IMG/VR virus record: IMGVR_UViG_3300009506_000019
Location: 1 to 64,000 of that record
Direction: 5' to 3' (one strand)
From: a virus
Length of the DNA: 64,000 nucleotides
Within the stretch, counting starts at the first letter, position 1, and each line of letters opens with the position of its first letter. The notes beneath the pieces were generated by a model. It did no database searches, was not told the origin of the DNA, and saw only the letters and a list, made by a program, of their open reading frames with translations. This document shows, piece after piece, positions 1-7,398 of this stretch. Made by a program: the position numbers and the translations under genes.

Positions 1-36
1 GCCGCCGCACCCCTGCTGGCCAACCTGCCCCACTAA
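1..36 (+). CDS. 3' end of a truncated gene
   Basis: Twelve codons in frame end with TAA at 34-36, immediately before the first sigma-54-like promoter. The eleven residues are mostly Ala, Leu and Pro. Too little is inside the window to say what the protein is; it is read as the tail of the gene upstream on the same strand. Confidence 0.45.
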   Translation, partial: AAAPLLANLPH

Positions 37-44
37 GGTCAACG

Positions 45-60
45 CGGCATGCGTCGTGCA
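45..60 (+). promoter_or_regulatory. sigma-54-like promoter P1
   Basis: GG at 46-47 and GC at 58-59 are separated by exactly 10 bases, as CGGCATGCGTCGTGCA. The downstream run resembles the other eleven copies (CATCCTTCTTGGGTGTG). The next gene starts 47 bases further on at 107 after a good ribosome-binding site. Match to the RpoN -24/-12 consensus is by eye. Confidence 0.65.
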
Positions 61-106
61 TCCTTCTTGGGTGTGCGGCGTGTGTCGCGCCTGAAAGGAG
101 AGCACG

Positions 107-346
107 GTGAACCCCATCACACAGCACGCGCAGCTGGCTCGAAGCCAGATGCCGAAAGGAAGCGGACCGCACCACCGGTCCAGAGGCGTGTTCGCGAAGC
201 CGCGAGCACACAACGGCAAGACCCGCCTCTTCACGAACCTGGACATCGTGAGGATGCGCCTGGCCGAAGGCGACAAGGCAGGTGCCCGTCGTCTGCTCGA
301 GGAAATCAAGTCCGGAGCCAAGAAGGCCCTGGCCGTAGCCGAGTAG
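107..346 (+). CDS. small basic protein, unknown
   Basis: A 79-residue protein starting at GTG 107, chosen because AAAGGAGAG lies just upstream. It is rich in Arg and Lys with a Gly/Arg/Lys N-terminal half and a helical, Glu/Lys-rich C-terminal half ending in an Ala-rich segment. I do not recognise a family. It is the first gene after promoter P1 and is probably co-transcribed with the next small basic gene. A nucleic-acid-binding role would fit its charge but is inference. Confidence 0.7.
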   Translation: MNPITQHAQLARSQMPKGSGPHHRSRGVFAKPRAHNGKTRLFTNLDIVRMRLAEGDKAGARRLLEEIKSGAKKALAVAE

Positions 347-373
347 TCCACTCACAAACAGGAGAAAGCAACC

Positions 374-556
374 ATGAACCGTCCGTTTCGAAATCTCGAC
401 CTGGAGCTGCCCGAAGTGTACAAGAAGGCAGCTCAGAAGCGCCGTCGTCAGCTCAACATGGAGGCCAAGAAGATCGCTCCGGGAGCGCCGAGGGTGGCCG
501 TGGCTCGAAACGTGCTTGCGTGGCGTGAGGCGAACAAGCAGCGTCTCGGTCTCTAA
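374..556 (+). CDS. small basic protein, unknown
   Basis: A 60-residue, strongly basic protein with a KRRRQ cluster near residue 24. The ATG at 374 follows AGGAGAAAGCAACC. It ends the short operon that begins at promoter P1; a long gene-free stretch follows. No family recognised; charge suggests binding to nucleic acid or ribosomes, without further evidence. Confidence 0.7.
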   Translation: MNRPFRNLDLELPEVYKKAAQKRRRQLNMEAKKIAPGAPRVAVARNVLAWREANKQRLGL

Positions 557-844
557 ACTGTAAGGTGGTCAGTGGGAACGTATCCCCCTCCTCAGCCGGA
601 TCGTGGGAACGTTCCCACTGACTGCATATTTGTTCAACGAGTATTGTGGTGTCTTGAGGTACGGACATTCAGGGTTGTATTGTCTCGAGCCTCAGACACG
701 GTGTCCGGAGGTCAAGACAGGTAAGGTATCGAGGGTCTTGAGCTGCAGACATGTTCCGTCGTCAAGACAGGGTATGTCTGGAATTCAAGACACTCGGAAT
801 CGAGAGATGTCGTTCCCACGAGACACCAACAAGGAGGCTGTCAG
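557..844. promoter_or_regulatory. gene-free region with clustered inverted and direct repeats
   Basis: There is no convincing gene in these 288 bases. The left part carries inverted repeats of GTGGGAACG/CGTTCCCAC, with a third CGTTCCCAC at 810-818. The right part carries several copies of TCAAGACA or its complement: 651-658, 711-719, 734-741, 761-769 and 785-792. No -24/-12 motif of the kind found elsewhere in the window is present. The region looks like a multi-site regulatory segment upstream of the gene at 845; the binding protein is unknown. Confidence 0.5.
568..622. repeat. nested palindrome GTGGGAACGTTCCCAC and distal arm
   Basis: Positions 603-618 are a perfect 16-base palindrome. In addition, GTCAGTGGGAACG at 568-580 is the exact inverse of CGTTCCCACTGAC at 610-622. 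The right arm can therefore pair either with its neighbour or with the distal arm. This is typical of an operator for a dimeric regulator or of alternative RNA folds. Confidence 0.7.
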
Positions 845-1147
845 ATGAGGCAATTCCGAATCGTCCAAGGAGGTAGAGGCGGGGACTATGAGCCATTTGC
901 CAGGTCAACAGCAACAACAGCCACCATCGACCTGGACATGACCGACCTCCACCAGAAGGTGCGGGAGTTCGAATCCACCGTCAGAGAGGTCATCGAGGGT
1001 GAGAAGCTGACCAAACGCGAATACGAACTCTTCGTCTTCATGGTGGCCCATTTCGCCGACGCCCACGAGATCTACAACGAGGAAATCCACGACGAGTGCT
1101 ATCTGCTCATGGGCAAAATCGAGAGAACCATGGGGAAGGGCAAATGA
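845..1147 (+). CDS. unknown acidic helical protein
   Basis: A 100-residue protein; ATG 845 follows AAGGAGGCTGTCAG. The first 25 residues are polar and the rest looks helical, with alternating charge and a hydrophobic stretch (FVFMVAHF) near residue 63. Not recognised. It is the first gene downstream of the repeat-rich regulatory region and its stop overlaps the start of the next gene (ATGA), so the two are translationally linked. Confidence 0.7.
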   Translation: MRQFRIVQGGRGGDYEPFARSTATTATIDLDMTDLHQKVREFESTVREVIEGEKLTKREYELFVFMVAHFADAHEIYNEEIHDECYLLMGKIERTMGKGK

Positions 1148-1386
1148 GCATCAGGGCAAGCGACCGACTCGTCAACACCGTGCTCCCGGCCGGAGCCAGG
1201 GGACAACCCGCCAAAGGAGCCTACGGATGCCGGAAGGACAGCCGTGGACTCAAAGGATTCTACGAGCCCAAAGGCCACAGAAGAGGCAGGGTCGTAGAGT
1301 ACGTGGGAGAAGCTCTGGTGGAGTGGCTGATGGAGCAGGGGCGATGGGCAGAGGCAGAGGAGCTTCTGGATTCCCTGGGTGATTAG
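1144..1386 (+). CDS. unknown small protein
   Basis: An 80-residue protein starting at ATG 1144, overlapping the previous stop by four bases. It has a Gly/Arg-rich N-terminal half and a helical C-terminal half (around residues 50-78) with regularly spaced Leu and Trp. No family recognised. Confidence 0.65.
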   Translation: MSIRASDRLVNTVLPAGARGQPAKGAYGCRKDSRGLKGFYEPKGHRRGRVVEYVGEALVEWLMEQGRWAEAEELLDSLGD

Positions 1387-1452
1387 GACCAACAGGGGGA
1401 AGGACACCTGCTGGTAGAGAGAGGTATTGTACACTTGAACAAGGAGAGCATC

Positions 1453-1725
1453 ATGAGTCAGGACATCTGGGTTGGAATCCTCGAGTGCCCCGGAGGCTAC
1501 GAGGGAGGGCATACGTGGGTCGTCACGGGAAGTACGTTCGAAGAGGTGGCGAAGCTCCTCTGGGACGAGATGACCGCCGACGACACCAAAATCGCCGATT
1601 GGGAAGGCGTCGAGTGGGATTTCGAGCGCTTCCTGAAGGAGGAGGGCACCTACTGCGACGAGATGAAGACCCGGATTCTGCCCGCGAAGCTGGGGCAGGT
1701 CGTCAAACTCTTCCCGCAGGGCTGA
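1453..1725 (+). CDS. unknown small protein
   Basis: A 90-residue protein. I start it at ATG 1453 after AAGGAGAG rather than at the in-frame TTG 1435, which has no ribosome-binding site. It is acidic and tryptophan-rich (WVGILECP near the N-terminus, WEGVEWDFERF in the middle). Not recognised. The gap before it (1387-1452) has no clear promoter. Confidence 0.7.
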   Translation: MSQDIWVGILECPGGYEGGHTWVVTGSTFEEVAKLLWDEMTADDTKIADWEGVEWDFERFLKEEGTYCDEMKTRILPAKLGQVVKLFPQG

Positions 1726-1728
1726 CAC

Positions 1729-1992
1729 ATGACGTTGAAACAGAAGCTCAAGGACTTCGTGCTGGTAGCCAACGACTACAGCGGGATTGAGTACGGGTTC
1801 AACACCCGAGTCAAGGGCTGGCAGGGGCAGAAGGCCATCGTCACCATCGTGGACCAGGACGACCCGGACACGGAGCAGGACGAAGTGCTATTGTCGTACG
1901 ATGGCGAGAACTACCGTATCGAAAACACGGAAGGCAAACTGCTGGCCACCACCCGATACCCCCGCGTCCTGTTCGCGATTCTGTACACGTAA
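1729..1992 (+). CDS. unknown protein, paralogue candidate of 10084-10386
   Basis: An 87-residue protein starting three bases after the previous stop. Its opening pattern (LKDFV...A.DYSGIEY) and a central DPDT motif recur in the protein at 10084-10386 (LRHFV...AHNYAAVEY and DPET). Both end with a similar LFxxxY sequence. I read them as two diverged copies of one family. Function unknown. Confidence 0.65.
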   Translation: MTLKQKLKDFVLVANDYSGIEYGFNTRVKGWQGQKAIVTIVDQDDPDTEQDEVLLSYDGENYRIENTEGKLLATTRYPRVLFAILYT

Positions 1993-2007
1993 CCAAGGAG
2001 AGCAACC

Positions 2008-2310
2008 ATGAGTTTGAAGGACAAAGTGCTGGTAGAGATCGAGAACCTGCGCGGCAACGCCAGGTTCCCGTCCGTGCTCGACATATGCTACAGCGGCGAG
2101 GCAACCGACTGCGCCAAGCGGCTGGGCGTGGGCCGACACGACACCGAGGAGGTCCTGACCGCCGTGAAACGGCTCCACGAAGACGGAAAGGTCAAATTCG
2201 TCTACCGCTGGGGCTATACCTGGGTGGTGCCGAGCTGGAAGAGCGACATCAAGGACGAAGAGCTGATCCAGAACCCGACTGATCGACCCTACAATTGGGA
2301 GGAGCTATGA
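2008..2310 (+). CDS. putative winged-helix-type small protein
   Basis: A 100-residue protein; ATG 2008 follows AAGGAGAGCAACC. Residues about 30-75 have the rhythm of a winged helix: a helix with ATDCAKRLGVG, a second helix EEVLTAVKRLHEDG, then two strands with KFVYRWGYTWVV. That would make it a DNA-binding regulator, but the match is structural impression only. Its stop overlaps the next start. Confidence 0.6.
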   Translation: MSLKDKVLVEIENLRGNARFPSVLDICYSGEATDCAKRLGVGRHDTEEVLTAVKRLHEDGKVKFVYRWGYTWVVPSWKSDIKDEELIQNPTDRPYNWEEL

Positions 2311-2699
2311 AATCTTCATTGAGGAAGCTCGAGAAGGCCATCAACGCGCTGCTCACGGAGAAGCAGAAACGCGAGATGGCCGAAGATGAGCAGGGAGTCA
2401 TGCTCGTGGACGAAAACAGTCCATGGGAGCACAACCCTGTGCTCTACGTCGGAGACGTGGCCGTGAAGCTGGGCGAGGATGACGACAATCTCCACGTCTG
2501 GACCGAATCGACCAAGGACGCCTACAGACTGTGTTCTCTCGACCCCAATCGGCCGATGGACGAACTGGCGAAGAAGGTCATTCGCTGTCTGAAGGCACCG
2601 TTCCCCTACGGAACCGCAGCAGCCAAGCGGTATCTCGAATGGAAGCGCCAGAATCCGGACATGGACGGATTCACGCCCAAGAAAGGGATTGATTACTGA
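2307..2699 (+). CDS. unknown protein
   Basis: A 130-residue protein. ATG 2307 is chosen because GGAGGAG sits just upstream and it gives an ATGA overlap; a TTG 12 bases earlier is in frame. It begins with a charged helix rich in Lys and Glu, followed by a mixed region. No domain recognised. Confidence 0.65.
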   Translation: MKSSLRKLEKAINALLTEKQKREMAEDEQGVMLVDENSPWEHNPVLYVGDVAVKLGEDDDNLHVWTESTKDAYRLCSLDPNRPMDELAKKVIRCLKAPFPYGTAAAKRYLEWKRQNPDMDGFTPKKGIDY

Positions 2700-2890
2700 T
2701 GAGCAAACACCCACCCAGCAGCACGGAGATTCCGTTTAAGACGCCGAGCTTTTGCTTGAAGGTGATGTGTAGCACATGCAAGAGGGTCATGGGACAGAGC
2801 CAGGGCAAGTGGCGTCGATGCGGCAAGAATCAGGAAATCTTCATCTGTGACGACTGCAGGAGGAAAGACGATGCCAGCTATCGTTATTGA
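2699..2890 (+). CDS. small zinc-ribbon protein
   Basis: A 63-residue protein with two Cys pairs, CSTC near residue 24 and CDDC near residue 51, a layout typical of a zinc ribbon. The spacing of about 25 residues between pairs is normal. It starts on the last base of the previous stop. Partner and role unknown; one of many CxxC mini-proteins in this arm. Confidence 0.65.
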   Translation: MSKHPPSSTEIPFKTPSFCLKVMCSTCKRVMGQSQGKWRRCGKNQEIFICDDCRRKDDASYRY

Positions 2891-3137
2891 CGGCCGAAAG
2901 CTCAGCGAGGCTCAAATCCGCGCTAAGGCCCAGAAGCAGCTGAATCAACCCAGCCTCGAAGAGGATCTGGGCGGTGGACCGGGCGACCACGGCTTCATCC
3001 TTCACGGAGATCGCCTCTTTTACTACCACGTCGCATCGGTCAAAAGAGGATTCTACGTGGCGTCAACTAATGAGATGTCACCCAGCCAGACCAGACCCCT
3101 GGTCAAAGCGTACCTCAAAGAAAGGAAGATCCGATGA
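2871..3137 (+). CDS. unknown small protein
   Basis: An 88-residue protein. ATG 2871 follows CAGGAGGAAAGACG and overlaps the previous gene by 20 bases; an upstream in-frame start at 2847 lacks a ribosome-binding site. N-terminal helix rich in Lys and Gln, a Gly-rich turn, then strands with FILHGDRLFYYHVASV. Not recognised. Confidence 0.65.
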   Translation: MPAIVIDGRKLSEAQIRAKAQKQLNQPSLEEDLGGGPGDHGFILHGDRLFYYHVASVKRGFYVASTNEMSPSQTRPLVKAYLKERKIR

Positions 3138-3547
3138 AGAGCATGCATGAGCAACTCGTAAACGCCACCAAGGTGCCGGAGGTGGACTTCTTCGCCCAAC
3201 TCGCGGCCGAACTCGTGATGGCCGGAGTCAAAATCGTGCCGGAGAGGTGGTGGATGCGTCTGGGCGATTGGCTGGGCGAGAACTACACCATCTTCGACGA
3301 GCCCGAAATCCACGACCTCAACGGATTCACCCACCACGAGAACCACGCCAGAAGCCAACCCCACGAGAGCTGGCAGTGGGACACCTTCAGCCAGATGAAG
3401 GGAGCCTGGGTGATTCCGGTCGAGGAACTCATCTGCCTCTACGACAACGACCCCAACGCCTGTGACTTCGTGAGTATCAACAGACTGACCTTCGTCGGCA
3501 CCGAAGAGAAGCTGGAAGAGGCAATCATGGAGATTCTCAGAACATGA
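3134..3547 (+). CDS. unknown protein
   Basis: A 137-residue, acidic, His- and Trp-rich protein starting with an ATGA overlap and AAGGAAG upstream. Residues 68-85 hold several His (HHENHARSQPHESW), which could bind metal, but no known motif is formed. Function unknown. Confidence 0.65.
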   Translation: MKSMHEQLVNATKVPEVDFFAQLAAELVMAGVKIVPERWWMRLGDWLGENYTIFDEPEIHDLNGFTHHENHARSQPHESWQWDTFSQMKGAWVIPVEELICLYDNDPNACDFVSINRLTFVGTEEKLEEAIMEILRT

Positions 3548-3915
3548 AGACATGGCTTGCGACGTACACGCACACCGTGGATGACTGCTGGTCGGTGAGC
3601 GCAATCGGCAACACCGAAGAGGAGGCCAAGGCTAACCTCCTGGCAAAGCTCAACTCAGATCCAAGCGAAACGTTCACGGCCGAAGAATACGAGGAAGACG
3701 GCGATTTCGAAGTCGAAGAGCTTCCTCTGGGTAACAGCTTCTGGGAGGTCGGATTTGGGTACGACTCGTTCACCCGATTCTGTCTGGCCGACACCGAAGA
3801 AGAAGCCAAAGCCAAGTTCATAAGTATGACCAAGAAAGTGCTCGATAACGCAGAAGAGCCTGGTTGGGAAGAGAATGTCTGGGCTGTCGAGTCAAGCGAT
3901 AGGTGGATGCCATGA
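3544..3915 (+). CDS. unknown protein with internal duplication
   Basis: A 123-residue acidic protein. The segment TEEEAKA occurs twice, near residues 24 and 83, each time after a beta-like stretch and before a helix (NLLAKL, KFISMTKKV). I read this as two copies of a strand-helix unit of about 60 residues. No family named. ATGA overlap with the gene before. Confidence 0.65.
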   Translation: MKTWLATYTHTVDDCWSVSAIGNTEEEAKANLLAKLNSDPSETFTAEEYEEDGDFEVEELPLGNSFWEVGFGYDSFTRFCLADTEEEAKAKFISMTKKVLDNAEEPGWEENVWAVESSDRWMP

Positions 3916-4181
3916 AGGTAACTCAATACTACACCAACATCAAGACTGAGGAATGGGTCATCCTGTCGGTTGGAGAGGATGGCGACGCCATGCTCGAGGA
4001 TGGCTACAAGCGAGAGTGCTCGAACACCTGGTGGCCAGATGGCAAGGAGCCCAAGACTGACGACGAGTGGGACGATCGCTACGAAAAATTCGTGGGTGGT
4101 GACATCACAACCGAAGAGGTTAGCCTCACGAAGATGAAAGGGCTGGTTCACGAACACATCGGCATGCACACCAACTATTAA
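3912..4181 (+). CDS. unknown acidic protein
   Basis: An 89-residue protein starting at ATG 3912 (overlaps the previous stop). Very acidic and Trp-rich in the middle (NTWWPDGKEPKTDDEWDDRY). It closes this run of genes; a hairpin and promoter P2 follow. Not recognised. Confidence 0.65.
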   Translation: MKVTQYYTNIKTEEWVILSVGEDGDAMLEDGYKRECSNTWWPDGKEPKTDDEWDDRYEKFVGGDITTEEVSLTKMKGLVHEHIGMHTNY

Positions 4182-4192
4182 GGCGTACCATC

Positions 4193-4220
4193 TGGCGAGC
4201 CTTGATCGTGAGGCTCGCCA
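4193..4220 (+). terminator. stem-loop between operons
   Basis: TGGCGAGCC at 4193-4201 pairs with GGCTCGCCA at 4212-4220 across a 10-base loop, a perfect 9-bp GC-rich stem 11 bases after the stop codon. There is no clear U-run after it, so termination is inferred from position between a gene end and promoter P2. Confidence 0.55.
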
Positions 4221-4232
4221 CATGGCATGCTT

Positions 4233-4248
4233 TGACATGGCCCTTGCA
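4233..4248 (+). promoter_or_regulatory. sigma-54-like promoter P2 (weak -24)
   Basis: TGACATGGCCCTTGCA: the GC at 4246-4247 and TTGCA are perfect, but the -24 GG is GA. Downstream CATCTCTTGTCTGTG resembles the other copies. It lies in the gap before the TTG start at 4290. Confidence 0.5.
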
Positions 4249-4289
4249 TCTCTTGTCTGTGTACCGGGTGTGATCATCAGGAGGTAAGC

Positions 4290-4478
4290 TTGACAATCCA
4301 AGTCAAAGGCGTACGTATCGACTTTCACGCTACCCACCACGCCACCTATCAGTGGGGAGCGACATTCATATGGCCAAATGGCCGGAAGACCTACGGAGAG
4401 TATCGAACCGTGGGCGAAGCAATCGAATCAGCCAAAACTCACCAAAAGGAGAGCAACCATGACCAAAATGCTGAATGA
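4290..4478 (+). CDS. unknown small protein, TTG start
   Basis: A 62-residue protein. TTG at 4290 is accepted because CAGGAGGTAAGC lies directly before it and no other start fits. The middle is aromatic-rich (TYQWGATFIWPNGRKTY), suggesting a beta sheet. Its 3' end overlaps the next gene by 20 bases. Not recognised. Confidence 0.6.
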   Translation: MTIQVKGVRIDFHATHHATYQWGATFIWPNGRKTYGEYRTVGEAIESAKTHQKESNHDQNAE

Positions 4479-5112
4479 CGGTCGAGCCTGCACAGCTGCC
4501 GTCAACGACATGATGGCACAGGCCCAGGAACGACGCTGGATGCCAGAGATGATGGGCGAGCGCCAGTTCATCAAGTTCGGCTTGATTTTCGGCCACTACG
4601 ACAGCCGAGGAGGAGCCTGCTTGCTGGCCGATCCCAACATCATCAACGGAATGCGTCGCTATAACGAGGCGTGCGGCTGGGAGCCAGACGACAACTGCGC
4701 GTTCGAAGACCTGCAGAATTGTTCGCAGGGCCACATCGAGATCGCGGTGGTCGGAGGCGAGCTGACAGAGGGCGAGCTGCTCCACAACTACAGCGACGAG
4801 GGAGGCTTCGTCCTCTTCAGGGTGGAGACCCGCTACGACAACAAGCTGCAGGAAGACGGCAACCCGGACTGGACCGACTGGCAGGAACAGCCATGGGCCG
4901 TGCTCGTGAAGCTCACCGAAGAGCAGCAAAAGAAGCTCGACGACTTCTACAACGAGGACGGCGACGAAGAGAATGGCAAGCTGCTGATGGCGGAAGTCCT
5001 CAAGGATGTGGACTTCGTGAGCTGGGATGGCGGAGTCCTCAGACAGCAGTACCGCTTCACCGAATGGGACGTGGGCGAAGACGCCTGCGGTCTTTGCAAC
5101 CTGGGAGTCTGA
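4459..5112 (+). CDS. unknown acidic protein, 217 aa
   Basis: One of the larger proteins of the left arm. ATG 4459 follows AAAAGGAGAGCAACC; a longer in-frame ORF upstream has no such signal. The protein is acidic, with six or so Cys scattered in the first half and CGLC at the very C-terminus. An N-terminal Met-rich helical stretch is followed by mixed sequence with a Gln/Lys-rich helix near residue 155. No domain recognised. Confidence 0.7.
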   Translation: MTKMLNDGRACTAAVNDMMAQAQERRWMPEMMGERQFIKFGLIFGHYDSRGGACLLADPNIINGMRRYNEACGWEPDDNCAFEDLQNCSQGHIEIAVVGGELTEGELLHNYSDEGGFVLFRVETRYDNKLQEDGNPDWTDWQEQPWAVLVKLTEEQQKKLDDFYNEDGDEENGKLLMAEVLKDVDFVSWDGGVLRQQYRFTEWDVGEDACGLCNLGV

Positions 5113-5113
5113 C

Positions 5114-5455
5114 ATGACGATGTGGCACATGCGCTGCGAGTACGACCACGGAAAGATCGTGGACCTGGATGACCAGCTGGCCGACAATCCAGGAGAGGCG
5201 ATCAAAAAGACGTTCTCCAGTCCGGACTGGTATCTGCATCGGATCACCGAAGACCCGTATCAGCCGTGCTGGCACTTCAAGCTCAAGGACGCCAAACTCA
5301 CGGTGTACGTGTGGGAGAACGATAGCGTCTGCCCGGAGTGCGGCGCGGAAGATCCGTTCAAGCCCAACAAAGAGTATTGCGCCACGTGCCGATCGGAAGC
5401 ATACGAGACCGTGCGGGACGCGGAAATCCGAGCTGGTTGGGATCCCACGCCATGA
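5114..5455 (+). CDS. zinc-ribbon protein
   Basis: A 113-residue protein starting two bases after the previous stop. A CPECG near residue 73 and CATC near residue 90 make a compact zinc ribbon in the C-terminal third; the N-terminal two thirds are beta-like. Function unknown. It overlaps the next gene, another zinc-ribbon protein, by four bases. Confidence 0.65.
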   Translation: MTMWHMRCEYDHGKIVDLDDQLADNPGEAIKKTFSSPDWYLHRITEDPYQPCWHFKLKDAKLTVYVWENDSVCPECGAEDPFKPNKEYCATCRSEAYETVRDAEIRAGWDPTP

Positions 5456-5841
5456 GTGAAGATATCATCAGCATGAATACGGACTACTGCGCCAAGTGTG
5501 GCGCAGAACACGACTACATGAGCGGTCCGTGTGAGAAATGCGGTAGCCACGTCTTCACCAAGGAGAAACCGCACAAGACCTACGGTGTCTACAAGTTCTA
5601 CAAGGACGGAGCCTGTAACGACAGCCCGTACATCGCCATCTTCGAAGATGAGGATGACGCAAAAAAGGCGGTAGAGGTGCTGGAAAAGCTGCGGCACGAC
5701 AACCGACGTGACATGGCCTTTGCATGTAACGAGGGTTGGGAATTCCGGTGCTACTGGACCTACGAGGAGGTACCAGCACCCAAGACGTTTGACGAGTTCA
5801 TGACTCACGTAAACGAAACACTGGAGGAGTGTGATGGCTGA
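5452..5841 (+). CDS. zinc-ribbon protein
   Basis: A 129-residue protein with CAKCG at residues 13-17 and CEKCG at 27-31, an N-terminal rubredoxin-like zinc ribbon. The rest has alternating strands and a helix (AKKAVEVLEKL). It may be a protein-protein or nucleic-acid adaptor; no family named. Confidence 0.65.
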   Translation: MSEDIISMNTDYCAKCGAEHDYMSGPCEKCGSHVFTKEKPHKTYGVYKFYKDGACNDSPYIAIFEDEDDAKKAVEVLEKLRHDNRRDMAFACNEGWEFRCYWTYEEVPAPKTFDEFMTHVNETLEECDG

Positions 5842-6268
5842 CAGAGGAAAAAGACGCCGAAAGAATCGACCAAGAAGCAGAAGTAAGAAAGAGAAGTTGT
5901 TCGCCATCGTGCACGACGGCACGTTCGAAGGCGACAGCAACTACCAATGTCCAGGAGAAAAGATTCCGTACAAAGACGGACAGACCTGGAACGAAATCAA
6001 AGAAGCCTTCCTCAAACAGAGGATGAAAGATGAGGGCTATGACGACGTGGCCGAGTTCATCGAAGAATTCGGCTATGACAAGATAGCTGGTGCCTGGGTC
6101 GTGACCGAGAAACAGTTTGAGATGATCGAGCTGGTCTGGGAATCCGACCCCGGCTGCGACAGTGCGGTCTACACGTGCAACTACACCGCCAAGTGCATGG
6201 CCGAAAAAGCGTGCGTCGCCTATCTCGGCAAGAAGCCCAAGATGCACGACAGAAAGAAGTGGTACTGA
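5834..6268 (+). CDS. unknown protein with basic N-terminus
   Basis: A 144-residue protein. ATG 5834 follows GGAGGAGTGTG. The first 22 residues are almost all Arg, Lys and Ser (RGKRRRKNRPRSRSKK), a likely nucleic-acid-binding tail; the rest is acidic with four Cys. No domain recognised. Confidence 0.65.
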   Translation: MADRGKRRRKNRPRSRSKKEKLFAIVHDGTFEGDSNYQCPGEKIPYKDGQTWNEIKEAFLKQRMKDEGYDDVAEFIEEFGYDKIAGAWVVTEKQFEMIELVWESDPGCDSAVYTCNYTAKCMAEKACVAYLGKKPKMHDRKKWY

Positions 6269-6621
6269 TGTTAGTCTGCAAGAAGTGTGGGAGTCCGGAC
6301 ATCAACGTGGCGATGTGGGCCAACCCCAACACCAACGAGTTGATGGTTGATGGCGAACCGCTCTTCGACTACAACCAGGCACCGAAGAACATCTGCGTTC
6401 AATACTGCAACATCTGCGATGAAGAATGCGAAGTCGAAGAGAAGAAAGAGTTCGTCGCCATCAAGCCTTACTTCGGCGGGAGAAAGGTGAAGCTCGAGCT
6501 GATGTATACCTCCAAGCTCGAAATGGTGGTAAAACGTAAGGGCGAGCGTGAGTTGTTCACCCGCGAGGATGAAGAGGAAGCGTGGGCTGACAGCGAGGGT
6601 AAGCGCTGGCTGGAGGTCTGA
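6268..6621 (+). CDS. zinc-ribbon protein
   Basis: A 117-residue protein beginning MLVCKKCGS, with a second pair CNICDEEC around residues 47-54. This is a typical N-terminal zinc ribbon. The C-terminal half is charged and helical. It starts on the last base of the previous stop. Role unknown; last gene before promoter P3. Confidence 0.65.
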   Translation: MLVCKKCGSPDINVAMWANPNTNELMVDGEPLFDYNQAPKNICVQYCNICDEECEVEEKKEFVAIKPYFGGRKVKLELMYTSKLEMVVKRKGERELFTREDEEEAWADSEGKRWLEV

Positions 6622-6633
6622 AGGTAGTTAATT

Positions 6634-6649
6634 CGGCACGTGTCCTGCA
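6634..6649 (+). promoter_or_regulatory. sigma-54-like promoter P3
   Basis: CGGCACGTGTCCTGCA with GG at 6635-6636 and GC at 6647-6648, ten bases apart. It lies 14 bases after a stop codon and 53 bases before the ATG at 6703. The initial transcribed region (TATCTTTTGTGTG) matches the other copies. Confidence 0.7.
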
Positions 6650-6702
6650 TATCTTTTGTGTGGGCCACCAATGGCCGTTTTCAAGCTGAGAGGAGAGCAA
6701 TC

Positions 6703-6927
6703 ATGGAGATGCAAGAAGTATCGTCATCGAACATCAGGCTGATTGGCTACGACGAGGCCAACAAGACGATGGGTGTCGTGTTTCACAGTGGCAACCTCTA
6801 CCACTTCTTTGACGTGCCAAAAGAAGTGCACGACGAGCTGGTGGAAGCACCGTCCGTGGGCAGGCAGTTCAACACCAGCGTGCGCGACCAGTACGAGTAC
6901 GAGGACAAGGGACCGTACAGTGGGTGA
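6703..6927 (+). CDS. KTSC-domain protein
   Basis: A 74-residue protein that fits the short KTSC family along its length: SSNIRLIGYD at the start, a strand MGVVFHSGNLYHFFDVP, then EVHDELVEAPSVGRQFN and a final RDQYEY. In the family the conserved Tyr, Phe, VP and Ser-Gly positions are the same. The fold is small and its function is not established, although it is common in phages and beside DNA enzymes. The start at 6703 follows AGGAGAGCAATC. Confidence 0.8.
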   Translation: MEMQEVSSSNIRLIGYDEANKTMGVVFHSGNLYHFFDVPKEVHDELVEAPSVGRQFNTSVRDQYEYEDKGPYSG

Positions 6928-7120
6928 CACGTGGTACTGCCCAGGCTGCGGCTTCGGGACGGACAACCCAGGTATCGCCAGGGAGCACGAGTGTCCTGCA
7001 TCTGAGCTGGATATGGCTGACTGGTACTGCCCAGACCACCCGGACGGATTCAAGGAATTCGACGGCGAGCATTGGGTTTGCATCGAATGTGGCGAGCCTC
7101 TGCAGGAGAAACCCAAGTGA
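6920..7120 (+). CDS. double zinc-finger-like protein, GTG start
   Basis: A 66-residue protein from GTG 6920, overlapping the previous stop by eight bases. Cys/His pairs occur as CPGC (near residue 7), HEC (near 26), CPDH (near 38) and CIEC (near 56), so two small zinc sites are likely. Nothing else is recognisable. Confidence 0.6.
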   Translation: MGDTWYCPGCGFGTDNPGIAREHECPASELDMADWYCPDHPDGFKEFDGEHWVCIECGEPLQEKPK

Positions 7121-7398
7121 GAACGTACAAAATCACAGCAGTCAGCTGCGATTGGAAGGATCGCTACGAACCCAAGCACCTCAATCAGTGCCTGCAGTTC
7201 GTCGGAAACGGAGCGCGATTCACCGACGTAGAGAACACTGGCTCTGACCAGTACGTCACCATCTGCGCCAGCCCACCTGTAACACCAAAACAGGCACAGC
7301 GCCTGTTTGACGTGGGAGACTTTCACGTCTGCGACAATTGGGAGGGCACGATGGATCAAATCCTGCGAAAACTCAGACTACGAGCGAAGGGACTCTGA
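7117..7398 (+). CDS. unknown small protein, GTG start
   Basis: A 93-residue protein starting at GTG 7117 in a GTGA overlap with the previous stop. N-terminal strands (YKITAVSCDW), a middle strand QYVTICASPP and a basic C-terminal helix. Not recognised. Confidence 0.6.
   Translation: MRTYKITAVSCDWKDRYEPKHLNQCLQFVGNGARFTDVENTGSDQYVTICASPPVTPKQAQRLFDVGDFHVCDNWEGTMDQILRKLRLRAKGL

Noticed and set aside
4366-5247. 293-aa - strand frame opposite the gene at 4459
   Set aside because: A mirror frame of a GC-biased gene; no ribosome-binding site, and the + strand gene has strong signals.
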